A stretch of 64,000 bases of DNA from Peribacillus faecalis (GTDB taxonomy: Bacteria; Bacillota; Bacilli; Bacillales; DSM-1321), in contig NZ_JACXSI010000007.1 in assembly GCF_014712675.1 (NCBI RefSeq), positions 26,804 to 90,803 on the forward strand, in the 5' to 3' direction. Shown one piece after another: positions 1 through 7,037 of this stretch (position 1 is the first letter of the stretch; every line of letters starts with the position of its first letter). A program made the translations under genes and the position numbers. Under the pieces are notes generated by a model. That model ran no database searches, was not told the origin of the DNA, and worked only from the letters and a program-made list of their open reading frames with translations.

Positions 1-78
1 CTGTGCCGCAATGGCATCGAGTACTTTTTTCGTATTGCCGTGATGATGGGAGTGGTACAGAATTGCTGTTTTGTTCAT
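1..78 (-). CDS. Flavodoxin family protein, N-terminal part (cut by window edge)
   Basis: Only the first 26 codons are inside the window. The start ATG (76-78) is preceded by AGGAGG at 85-90. The peptide begins MNKTAILYHSHHHGNTKKVL, which has the first beta strand and the phosphate-binding loop (S/T-x-x-x-G-N-T-x-K) that holds the FMN phosphate in flavodoxins. Such proteins are small cytoplasmic electron carriers. The rest of the gene lies left of the window, so subfamily and completeness cannot be judged. Confidence 0.75.
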   Translation of the reverse strand, partial: MNKTAILYHSHHHGNTKKVLDAIAAQ

Positions 79-214
79 ATAAATCCTCCTTTTAATTCGC
101 AATAGTACTCCTTACCCGGGTTCTTTTTGGTGTAATCCTCAATCTCTGTTTGCATGGTGATAAATACTTTAATGGATAATTATGTTAAAATATAAGTGAC
201 TGGGAGGAGATTAT

Positions 215-649
215 ATGATTTACACGATTAAAACGCAGAGGGGCATTTTAACGTTTTTATTCGCCCTGAATTCAGCTAGCCTGTTATTCGAATCAGAAGG
301 CGCCTCACAATATATATTTTACCTTCAATGCGCTATCCAGATTGTTATTTTAATAGGACTCATTATTAAATATGAATTGAAGATCGATGACGGCTATTTA
401 TCATATCGAATGTCCTTATTCGGTATGGAATTTTATAAAAAAAGAATCACGCCTCAGCAAATAAAGCAAATGAAGTTTGTGCGGGTAGGCTGGTTGAGCA
501 AAGGAGCAATCGTTCAAATGGAGAAAGGGTTCAACATTCGCGTTACACACTTCAGCCCGGAAACAGTCGTCGCTGAATTATTGGATTTTGCCCATAAGCA
601 CGAAGTACCCATATTCAAAACGAGAGATTTTGTCATTTTGGAAAAATAA
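215..649 (+). CDS. Small membrane-anchored protein with PH-like C-terminal half, unknown function
   Basis: This 144-residue protein has a good ribosome binding site (GGGAGGAG, eight bases before ATG). Two hydrophobic segments (about residues 10-25 and 33-50) are followed by a soluble half with alternating beta strands (around YLSYRMSLFGMEFYKK and IVQMEKGFNIRVTHF), a pattern I associate with bacterial PH-like domains behind a two-helix anchor. The stop lies 22 nt before the start of the nucleotidyltransferase gene, so the two probably share a transcript. I do not recognise a named family. Confidence 0.7.
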   Translation: MIYTIKTQRGILTFLFALNSASLLFESEGASQYIFYLQCAIQIVILIGLIIKYELKIDDGYLSYRMSLFGMEFYKKRITPQQIKQMKFVRVGWLSKGAIVQMEKGFNIRVTHFSPETVVAELLDFAHKHEVPIFKTRDFVILEK

Positions 650-671
650 ACGCAAGAGGAGTGCATCGAAA

Positions 672-1457
672 GTGAAAGCAACTATTTTAAAGACATTAAA
701 ACAAATTGAATTAGATTATGATGTGAAAGTTTTGTACGCCTGTGAATCGGGCAGCCGTGCATGGGGTTTTCCTTCTAAGGATAGTGATTATGATGTGCGT
801 TTCATATATGTGCACAAGCCTGAGTATTACTTGAGTATTGATCCTGTCGGTATCGGCAAGAAAAAAGACGTGATTGAACTGCCGATTAATGACCTTCTTG
901 ATGTAACAGGTTGGGAACTGACGAAAGCGTTAAAGCTGTTCAGAAAATCGAATCCGCCATTATTGGAATGGATGAACTCCGGCATTGTTTATTACCGGGC
1001 TTTCACAACGATTGAGAGAATGAAACAACTGAGTCAATCGCTATTCACTCCCAATTCTTGTCTCTATCATTATTTAAATATGGCGAACAATAACTTTAGA
1101 GAATATTTAAAGTCCGATACAGTCCGGATTAAAAAGTATTTCTATGTCTTGCGGCCGGTGTTGGCGGCTCGCTGGATAGAAGCTTATAATGAGTTTCCGC
1201 CGATGGTATTCCAAACGCTTGTAGAAAAACTGATTCCTGATGGTGAGTTAAAAACAGAAATAAACATTTTACTGGAGCGGAAAATAAGAGGCGATGAGCT
1301 TGATATGGAACTTCGTATTGATGTCATCCATTCTTTTATAGAGACAGAGTTGCCTCGGTTGGCGGAATACGCAAAGACAGTAACCAAAGATCGAGAAGAT
1401 CCGACTCCTCAGTTGGATCAATTATTTCGCAGTACTTTAAAAGAGGTATGGAAATGA
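672..1457 (+). CDS. RlaP-like nucleotidyltransferase
   Basis: This is a minimal-nucleotidyltransferase-fold enzyme of the YcgL/RlaP type (about 261 residues), predicted to transfer a nucleotide to an RNA or protein substrate. The catalytic signature is near the N terminus: GSRAWGF, then SKDSDYDVRFIYVH, with the paired acidic residues (DSDYD) that bind the metal. I chose GTG 672 because GAGGAG lies about nine bases upstream; the longer frame from 588 would overlap the previous gene and adds residues unlike the family. RlaP proteins are often linked to RNA repair genes, but none are nearby. The substrate is unknown. Confidence 0.75.
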   Translation: MKATILKTLKQIELDYDVKVLYACESGSRAWGFPSKDSDYDVRFIYVHKPEYYLSIDPVGIGKKKDVIELPINDLLDVTGWELTKALKLFRKSNPPLLEWMNSGIVYYRAFTTIERMKQLSQSLFTPNSCLYHYLNMANNNFREYLKSDTVRIKKYFYVLRPVLAARWIEAYNEFPPMVFQTLVEKLIPDGELKTEINILLERKIRGDELDMELRIDVIHSFIETELPRLAEYAKTVTKDREDPTPQLDQLFRSTLKEVWK

Positions 1458-1499
1458 TGGTTGGTTTATATAGGGTGTTATTGGGAGAAATGTAAATAT

Positions 1500-1528
1500 T
1501 TGAACAGAACGGAAGGTTGCTTTATAAT
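1500..1528 (+). promoter_or_regulatory. Vegetative (SigA-type) promoter of the DUF4064 gene
   Basis: TTGAAC at 1500-1505 and a perfect TATAAT at 1523-1528 are separated by 17 bases, the ideal SigA spacing. The start codon of the DUF4064 gene lies 45 nt downstream. Confidence 0.75.
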
Positions 1529-1572
1529 AAAAATGTACATAGACATGATGATTAAACATTGGGGAGGCTTTT

Positions 1573-2010
1573 ATGAAAAGGACAGCAGAAATTGTATTGA
1601 CGGTTATTGGCATTGTTGGTTACTTGCTTGTTGCAGCGATTGGCGGATTGTTGGCATCTCTAAAGTCGAATGCTGAACTTGAGGAAATTATAGCGACTGA
1701 AGTAGAATTGGTAGATCCGACTATTGATCCGGCTGGAGTACTTGATGTTATTGGAGCAGGAGGAATCACATTACTGGTTATTTCTCTTATATGTGCCGTA
1801 TTCGGGATTTTCGCGGCAATTATGTTTAAAAAGAATGCTTATTCAAAAACAATGGGTATTATTATGATTATATTGGCTGTCGTTTGTGCACTGGTTACCT
1901 TTGGTTTAGGTATTATTGCAGGTCTCTTCTATGTAATTGCCGGAATCGTGGCCTTAGTGAAAAGGGCACCTAAAAATACATACGATAACAATACCGATAC
2001 TATGGCATAA
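1573..2010 (+). CDS. DUF4064-type four-helix membrane protein
   Basis: The 145-residue protein has a hydrophobic N-terminal helix (residues 5-28), an acidic extracellular-looking loop (about 30-58), then three more transmembrane stretches and a short polar tail. The Gly/Ala-rich packing and layout are typical of DUF4064 proteins of Firmicutes, whose function is unknown. The start follows GGGGAGGC. It has its own strong promoter and is followed by a terminator, so it is monocistronic. Confidence 0.7.
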   Translation: MKRTAEIVLTVIGIVGYLLVAAIGGLLASLKSNAELEEIIATEVELVDPTIDPAGVLDVIGAGGITLLVISLICAVFGIFAAIMFKKNAYSKTMGIIMIILAVVCALVTFGLGIIAGLFYVIAGIVALVKRAPKNTYDNNTDTMA

Positions 2011-2020
2011 ACTAATTTAA

Positions 2021-2069
2021 AAGCTGCATATAACCTCTGTATACAAAGAGTTTATGTGCAGTTTTTTTA
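2021..2069 (+). terminator. Rho-independent terminator after the DUF4064 gene
   Basis: AAGCTGCATATAA and the near complement TTTATGTGCAG form a stem that is followed by a run of seven T. Confidence 0.75.
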
Positions 2070-2208
2070 TATTTTTTAATTTAGTAGATTGATTAAATAT
2101 TGCACCTGTAATACATTTAGTATAATGAGTAGATGATACTATGTGATATTTGTATATCAAACTGGTTATGCAATCTTGTTCAATGCAGAATTTTGAAGGA
2201 GAATCAGA

Positions 2209-3060
2209 ATGAATCAGAAACAGTCGAGAATAGCTTGGATTACAGACACAACATGTACGTTAAGCGAGGATTTTGCAGCAAAAAATCAATTAAATATTAT
2301 TCCGTTACAAGTAGTCATTGATGGGAAGTCATACAGAGAATCAATTGACATTACGGACAAACAATTTTATGAAAGAATGGCGAATGAATCAGTCACTTTT
2401 CAATCATCCCAGCCGTCAATCGGTGAGTTTGTCGAATTATATGAGAAACTGAAGGAAGAGTATGATTGCGGAATCGCTTTTCATTGCTCCAGTAAACTGT
2501 CCGGGACTTTGGCTACGTCTGTAATGGCAGCGGAACAAGTCGGTTTTAAGCTGTACGCAATTGATACGTTGACCGGATCTTACCCACATTTTTATTTATT
2601 GAATAAAGCGATGGAGTTATTCAATCAGGGAAAAGATGTCGAAGAAATAGTTAATCAAATCGAGATAATGAAAACGAATACAAAATTGTTCCTGATACCG
2701 TACAATCTTGATCAGCTTCATAAGAGCGGACGAGTTTCAGGAAGCGCACGTTTCATCGCCAATTTGCTTAATATAAAACCTATTCTTTCCGTATATGATG
2801 GTGCATCCATTAAAGAAAAGGTTAGAACAGAAAAAAGAGCCATTAATTATATGTTGGACTTGCTGCGGGAAGATATGAAAACATCAAAAATTAGCAAAGT
2901 AGTCGTTATTCATGCAGACAATGAAGAGAAGGCTCTTAAACTTGAAAATGATATAAAGAAAGAATTTAAATCAATTCCGACAGAACGAATGATTCTAGTT
3001 CCGGTTGCGGGTGTCCATACGGGCGTTGGGACAATCGGAATCTCATGGGTATGTGAATAA
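2209..3060 (+). CDS. DegV family fatty-acid-binding protein
   Basis: This 283-residue DegV protein begins with AWITDTTCTLSEDF, which matches the family N terminus (V/I-T-D-S-x-x-L). It also has the characteristic FQSSQPSIGEF, HCSSKLSGT and YNLDQLHKSGRVSG blocks that line the lipid pocket. DegV/FakB proteins present a bound fatty acid to the kinase FakA for phospholipid synthesis; no fakA is nearby, as is usual. The start follows GAAGGAG. TTGCAC and TATAAT at 2100-2126 form a probable promoter, though with a short 15-base spacer. Confidence 0.9.
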   Translation: MNQKQSRIAWITDTTCTLSEDFAAKNQLNIIPLQVVIDGKSYRESIDITDKQFYERMANESVTFQSSQPSIGEFVELYEKLKEEYDCGIAFHCSSKLSGTLATSVMAAEQVGFKLYAIDTLTGSYPHFYLLNKAMELFNQGKDVEEIVNQIEIMKTNTKLFLIPYNLDQLHKSGRVSGSARFIANLLNIKPILSVYDGASIKEKVRTEKRAINYMLDLLREDMKTSKISKVVVIHADNEEKALKLENDIKKEFKSIPTERMILVPVAGVHTGVGTIGISWVCE

Positions 3061-3077
3061 AAGGCGTTACGCTAAAA

Positions 3078-3117
3078 CAAGGCAGTCAACTCTTTGATGA
3101 AGGGGGCTGCCTTTTTG
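3078..3117 (+). terminator. Rho-independent terminator after degV
   Basis: AAGGCAGTC and the downstream GGGGCTGCCTT pair, followed by TTTTT. About 200 nt follow before the next gene; they contain a 31-codon open stretch (3119-3211) without a start and no other recognisable feature. Confidence 0.75.
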
Positions 3118-3324
3118 TGTTGCTTCTGAAGTACTTCATCTCTGGGCAGAAGAGCTGCTTAATAAAGAGTTGGAAGAAAAATGTATAAGCATAATAAAGA
3201 AGGGGTGTTGAGTCGGTTGAGGTATAAGTGAGATTTGCTTGGTTATTTCTTCTTTAAAAGGCATTTACAAATCATAAATGGGTAAAGGATTTGTAAGAAC
3301 GTTAATTAGGAGGAGGCAATCTAG

Positions 3325-5634
3325 GTGAGTTCAAATGAGATTTTAAACGAACAAATTCATTTGGATAAAACTATTCAGAATATTGAAAACCAGACATACT
3401 TGGTTTCTGAATTAGTGGAAAGCAAAAGAGAAAAGATGAAAAGTGGGCATGGGGAAGCTGGTGATCAAGTTGTATACAAAAAAGGGAAGGAGGAACAAAG
3501 ATTACTGCAGGAGGCTATCAAGAATCCTTATTTCGGAAAGTTGGAGATGGTTTCTAAAGAATATGGAGATGAGACGTTCTATATTGGAAAACAAGGGATA
3601 CGCGACGAAGATGAGAATCGTATCGTCATAGATTGGCGAATGCCCATCGCAAAGGTTTACTATAACTTTACTCCCGGAAATCCAAAGCAGGGTTATTTAG
3701 TAGTTGATAAAAGACATAACCAAAGATACAAGTATGTAGTGAAAGTAAATAAAAAGAGAGAGTTTGTCATTAAAAATCAAAGGATCACTAAGATTATACA
3801 ACAAGTGCCTAATGTTTTGAGCAAAGAGAATAAAACGATTACCGAAACCGAGGATGCGTTGCCTATCGCAGATGAATTCTTGGCAGAAATGATAGAAAAT
3901 AGCCAAACTACAGGCTATCTAAAAGAAATTATTGCGACGATCCAAAGTAAACAGGATCTTGTCATCAGAGAAACAATTGACAAAAACATCATTGTGCAAG
4001 GTGCTGCCGGATCAGGAAAGTCATCGATTGCTTTACACCGCCTTTCATACCTTCTTTTTAATAATGAAAATCTTAGTCCGGAAAGTCTATTGATATTAGG
4101 CCCATCTAATATGTTTTTAAGCTCTGTAAAAGGGCTGTTGCCAGAACTGAACTTAGAAGGGATCCAGCAGACAACTGTTCAAAACTTAATGTTGGATATG
4201 GTTAGACCTTATTTAGAAGGAGATATTCTGCTGGACAATAGTCTAGTTTTTAAGGAAGTACTTTATGAACATAAAAATGAACAAGAATACAGAAGAATCC
4301 AGTTTAAAGGTTCTGAACAGTTTTTGAAAGTGCTGAATCTGTTCTTGGAAGATTTCGAGAAGCATTACGAGCGAAGAATTCATAACTTAACGATATTAGA
4401 TGAGCGGTTAAATACAACGGCTTTGCAGGAAATTTACCGAGGATATCTGTACTTACCTTTAGTGAAGCGGATTGAAAAATTCATTTGGCATGTTGAAAAT
4501 CTGCTTGAGAGAAAACTGGAAGAGACGCTTGAAGAACATAGGAAGCAATATGACTTCGTTATTAACACCTACTTGAAGGATGGCGGTCTTTCTCAAGATG
4601 AGCATCTTTCTGTCGCGGTAAAAATGAGACGAGTTTTGGACTACAAAATTAAAAATACCCAATCTAAGTTTAAAGAACAAATATCACTCTGGAAGGAATC
4701 AATAAAAGTTCCGGACTTAATGCAACTTTACAAGCAAATAACATCTTATGAGCTGCTGAGCTCCTTTAAAAATGAAATTGACCTGGAATATTTGGAGGCA
4801 TTTAAAGACAATACAGAAGAACAATTGACGAGTTTTGATTTGGCTCCGATTTTTTATATGTATTTAAACTTGTATGAACCGCAAGTGAAATACGCGCATA
4901 TAGTGATCGACGAGGCGCAAGATTTAAGTTACATCCATTTTGCGGCGCTAAAGAAAATAACAAGAACAATGACAATTTTGGGCGATAATAACCAATCCAT
5001 CTTAATGAATTATGGTCAATATGATTGGGAGTATTTATTAACCAGCCTTTTTAACAGGAAGGATGACGCCATCTTGGATTTAAATACGAGTTACCGATCC
5101 ACTAAGGAAATTGTTGATACAGCAAATGCGGTTTTAAAGAAACAAAAGGGAGTTACTTTTGAGTCAATCAATCCATTAAACCGTAATGGTGAACCTGTAT
5201 CGTTCAAGAAAGTGGACAACGGTGACGACTTGTTAGATAGCATTGTGGCGACGCTAAGGGAATGGAGCGGCAAGTATAAGAGAGTGGCTGTGATTCATAA
5301 AGATGAACAAAGAGCTAAGAAGCTAGCTGAAGACTTGAAAGGTGAGTTAAAAGAGGTTCCTGATGTGAAGTATATTAATCCAGATCAAGAAGTAGGGAAC
5401 AATACAATTTCTGTTTTAGCTTCTTATCACAGCAAGGGCATGGAGTTTGATGGCGTGATTTTAGTAAATGTCGATGATAAAAACTTTCCGCTAGATAATC
5501 TTCATGCACGTCTATTATACGTTTTATTAACGCGTGCTCAGCAAGAAGTGAAGGCTTTCTATTGTAAGAACCCTTCACCGTTGATTAGGGAATGTCTGAA
5601 GCCGCCGAAAGATGAACACGCTTACATTTTGTGA
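3325..5634 (+). CDS. helD: HelD-type RNA polymerase recycling motor (UvrD/Rep-like SF1 ATPase)
   Basis: The 769-residue length matches Bacillus HelD. A coiled-coil-like N terminus (residues 1-60) carries the arm that enters the RNA polymerase secondary channel. The SF1 Walker A GAAGSGKSS is near residue 225, Walker B DEAQDLSY near 528, and the motifs LDLNTSYRST and SYHSKGMEFDGVI follow. HelD binds stalled RNA polymerase and releases it from DNA or RNA using ATP. GTG is chosen as start because AGGAGGAGG lies about nine bases upstream. It appears monocistronic. Confidence 0.9.
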   Translation: MSSNEILNEQIHLDKTIQNIENQTYLVSELVESKREKMKSGHGEAGDQVVYKKGKEEQRLLQEAIKNPYFGKLEMVSKEYGDETFYIGKQGIRDEDENRIVIDWRMPIAKVYYNFTPGNPKQGYLVVDKRHNQRYKYVVKVNKKREFVIKNQRITKIIQQVPNVLSKENKTITETEDALPIADEFLAEMIENSQTTGYLKEIIATIQSKQDLVIRETIDKNIIVQGAAGSGKSSIALHRLSYLLFNNENLSPESLLILGPSNMFLSSVKGLLPELNLEGIQQTTVQNLMLDMVRPYLEGDILLDNSLVFKEVLYEHKNEQEYRRIQFKGSEQFLKVLNLFLEDFEKHYERRIHNLTILDERLNTTALQEIYRGYLYLPLVKRIEKFIWHVENLLERKLEETLEEHRKQYDFVINTYLKDGGLSQDEHLSVAVKMRRVLDYKIKNTQSKFKEQISLWKESIKVPDLMQLYKQITSYELLSSFKNEIDLEYLEAFKDNTEEQLTSFDLAPIFYMYLNLYEPQVKYAHIVIDEAQDLSYIHFAALKKITRTMTILGDNNQSILMNYGQYDWEYLLTSLFNRKDDAILDLNTSYRSTKEIVDTANAVLKKQKGVTFESINPLNRNGEPVSFKKVDNGDDLLDSIVATLREWSGKYKRVAVIHKDEQRAKKLAEDLKGELKEVPDVKYINPDQEVGNNTISVLASYHSKGMEFDGVILVNVDDKNFPLDNLHARLLYVLLTRAQQEVKAFYCKNPSPLIRECLKPPKDEHAYIL

Positions 5635-5650
5635 GGAAATTACAGAGAAA

Positions 5651-5692
5651 AAGGATGACAATTAAACTATCAAACTTAATTGTCATCCTCCA
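5651..5692. terminator. Inverted repeat, probable bidirectional terminator
   Basis: GGATGACAATTAA and TTAATTGTCATCC are perfect 13-base arms around a 10-base loop, located between helD and the convergent truncated gene. The T-run is poor on both sides, so efficiency is uncertain. Confidence 0.55.
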
Positions 5693-5710
5693 TTTAGTTA
5701 GAACTCTTTC

Positions 5711-5995
5711 TTATTCATAGGCCCAAACCTGTTTCATTATTATTGAATACCAATTATCTCTAAGATCTCTATATGCGCCAATTGTCCAGTCAATAAGATC
5801 GATGGCATCAAAGTTGTCAGAAGAATGCAGGTAATTGAAATCAGCATAAATACCATTATTATCAAGGGTAAATCTCAACAATATGTTCCTGTTATTCAAT
5901 TCATTTAACAGCTTCAGCATCTCAAGCTCCATATCTTCTGTAGGATCTTCTAAATCCGCAAGATTATTGTTATGAAAAATATGAAGAAATGTAGG
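5711..5995 (-). pseudogene. 5'-truncated hypothetical gene
   Basis: An open frame encodes about 95 residues with a plausible globular composition (around LADLEDPTEDMELEMLKLLN and DAIDLIDWTIGAYRDLRD). The nominal ATG at 6025 lies inside the coding part of the oppositely oriented helicase remnant, and there is no ribosome binding site there or before internal ATGs. I therefore read it as the C-terminal part of a gene whose 5' end was lost at a junction near 5990-6005. Family not recognised. Confidence 0.45.
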
Positions 5996-6000
5996 ATAAA

Positions 6001-6414
6001 AGATATGGGATGCTTGCATCTTCAAAGAGCCAAATATTACAGAACTTTGGTATTGATAATTCTTTTTATGCTACTAGTAAAGTTAATTTTGGAGATTGGT
6101 ACAATAAACCCCAGGGAGAAGAAGGTTCTTGTTGTAATCTTGAGACAGTTGTTACCGAATTTGGCTGCCAAGGTTTAGAATTAGATTTGCCGATTGTAGC
6201 CTGGGGAGAGGACATGATATGGGAAGGGACTTCTTGGAAAAAATATGAGAAATACCAGAAGGATATTCATGATCCAGATAAATTAAGAAAAAATAGTTAC
6301 CGTGTGTTAATGACTAGGGGTCGTGACGGTTTAATAATATTTGTTCCTAATATTAAACAACTTGATGGTGTTTATACAGTTTTACAAGAAGCAGGCATGG
6401 ATAAAATTAGATAA
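6001..6414 (+). pseudogene. DUF2075-type helicase, C-terminal remnant
   Basis: The frame encodes only the last ~135 residues of a DUF2075 (Schlafen group 3-like) DNA/RNA helicase. Diagnostic blocks are VTEFGCQGLELDLPIVAWGE and LRKNSYRVLMTRGRDGLIIF, the C-terminal helicase motifs. The Walker A and B parts are missing. Family members are around 600 residues or more, and homology starts abruptly at about 6005, where the frame of the opposite gene also breaks. This looks like a deletion scar in a defence-type neighbourhood. Confidence 0.75.
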
Positions 6415-6527
6415 GGGTAGTGAATCGGCTTAACAACTTTATATCCTCCACATAAACCAAATACTATATTTGTAAAAATCAGTTATAATAGTAAAATATA
6501 GATAAGTGAAAGATGTAGGAGGGCCTA

Positions 6528-6932
6528 ATGAAGAAAAACATTCATGTTGTTGGAGCAGTCATTGTTGATAATAATAAAATCTTATGTGCTCAAAGAGGCA
6601 GAGAGAAATCCTTACCACTATTATGGGAATTTCCAGGTGGAAAGATTGAAGAAGATGAGACAGCTCAAGCAGCTTTAAAACGTGAGATTGAAGAAGAGAT
6701 GCATTGTAAAATTGAAGTTGGTGAACAAGTCGAGTATACGGTTTATGAATATGATTTTGGCATTGTTCATTTGACGACTTTTTATTGTACGTTAATTGAA
6801 GGAACACCTGTGTTAACAGAGCATGTAGACATTCAATGGTTAGAGCCGAAAGATTTAAAATCATTGGAGTGGGCTCCTGCTGATGTTCCAGCTATTGAAA
6901 AGATTACGCATGATTTTCAAGTGAAAAATTGA
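6528..6932 (+). CDS. Nudix hydrolase, MutT-like (8-oxo-dGTP diphosphatase type)
   Basis: The 134-residue protein has a full Nudix box (GGKIEEDETAQAALKREIEE, then EM), i.e. G-x5-E-x7-R-E-U-x-E-E, at about residues 37-58. WEFPGGK before it and a C-terminal WL-P block resemble MutT/NUDT1 pyrophosphohydrolases that remove damaged nucleotides. The ribosome binding site AGGAGGG precedes the ATG. A terminator separates it from the large helicase gene, but I recall the same pairing (Nudix next to PLD-helicase-DUF3427) from other Firmicutes, so a functional link is plausible. Confidence 0.85.
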   Translation: MKKNIHVVGAVIVDNNKILCAQRGREKSLPLLWEFPGGKIEEDETAQAALKREIEEEMHCKIEVGEQVEYTVYEYDFGIVHLTTFYCTLIEGTPVLTEHVDIQWLEPKDLKSLEWAPADVPAIEKITHDFQVKN

Positions 6933-6938
6933 TTTCAC

Positions 6939-6970
6939 TAGCTATTCACGACTGTGAGTAGCTTTTTTTA
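6939..6970 (+). terminator. Terminator between the Nudix gene and the helicase gene
   Basis: AGCTATTCAC and GTGAGTAGCT form a stem with a 4-base loop followed by TTTTTTT. Confidence 0.75.
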
Positions 6971-7037
6971 ATTGCTCTCTAATTAGCTAAGTATTAAACT
7001 TAATAGTAATAAATAACTATAGACGGATGGCGATCAC

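Noticed and set aside
3119-3211. 31-codon open stretch reading ASEVLHLWAEELLNKELEEK
   Set aside because: Looks somewhat coding but starts in a terminator with no start codon; too short to call a gene remnant.
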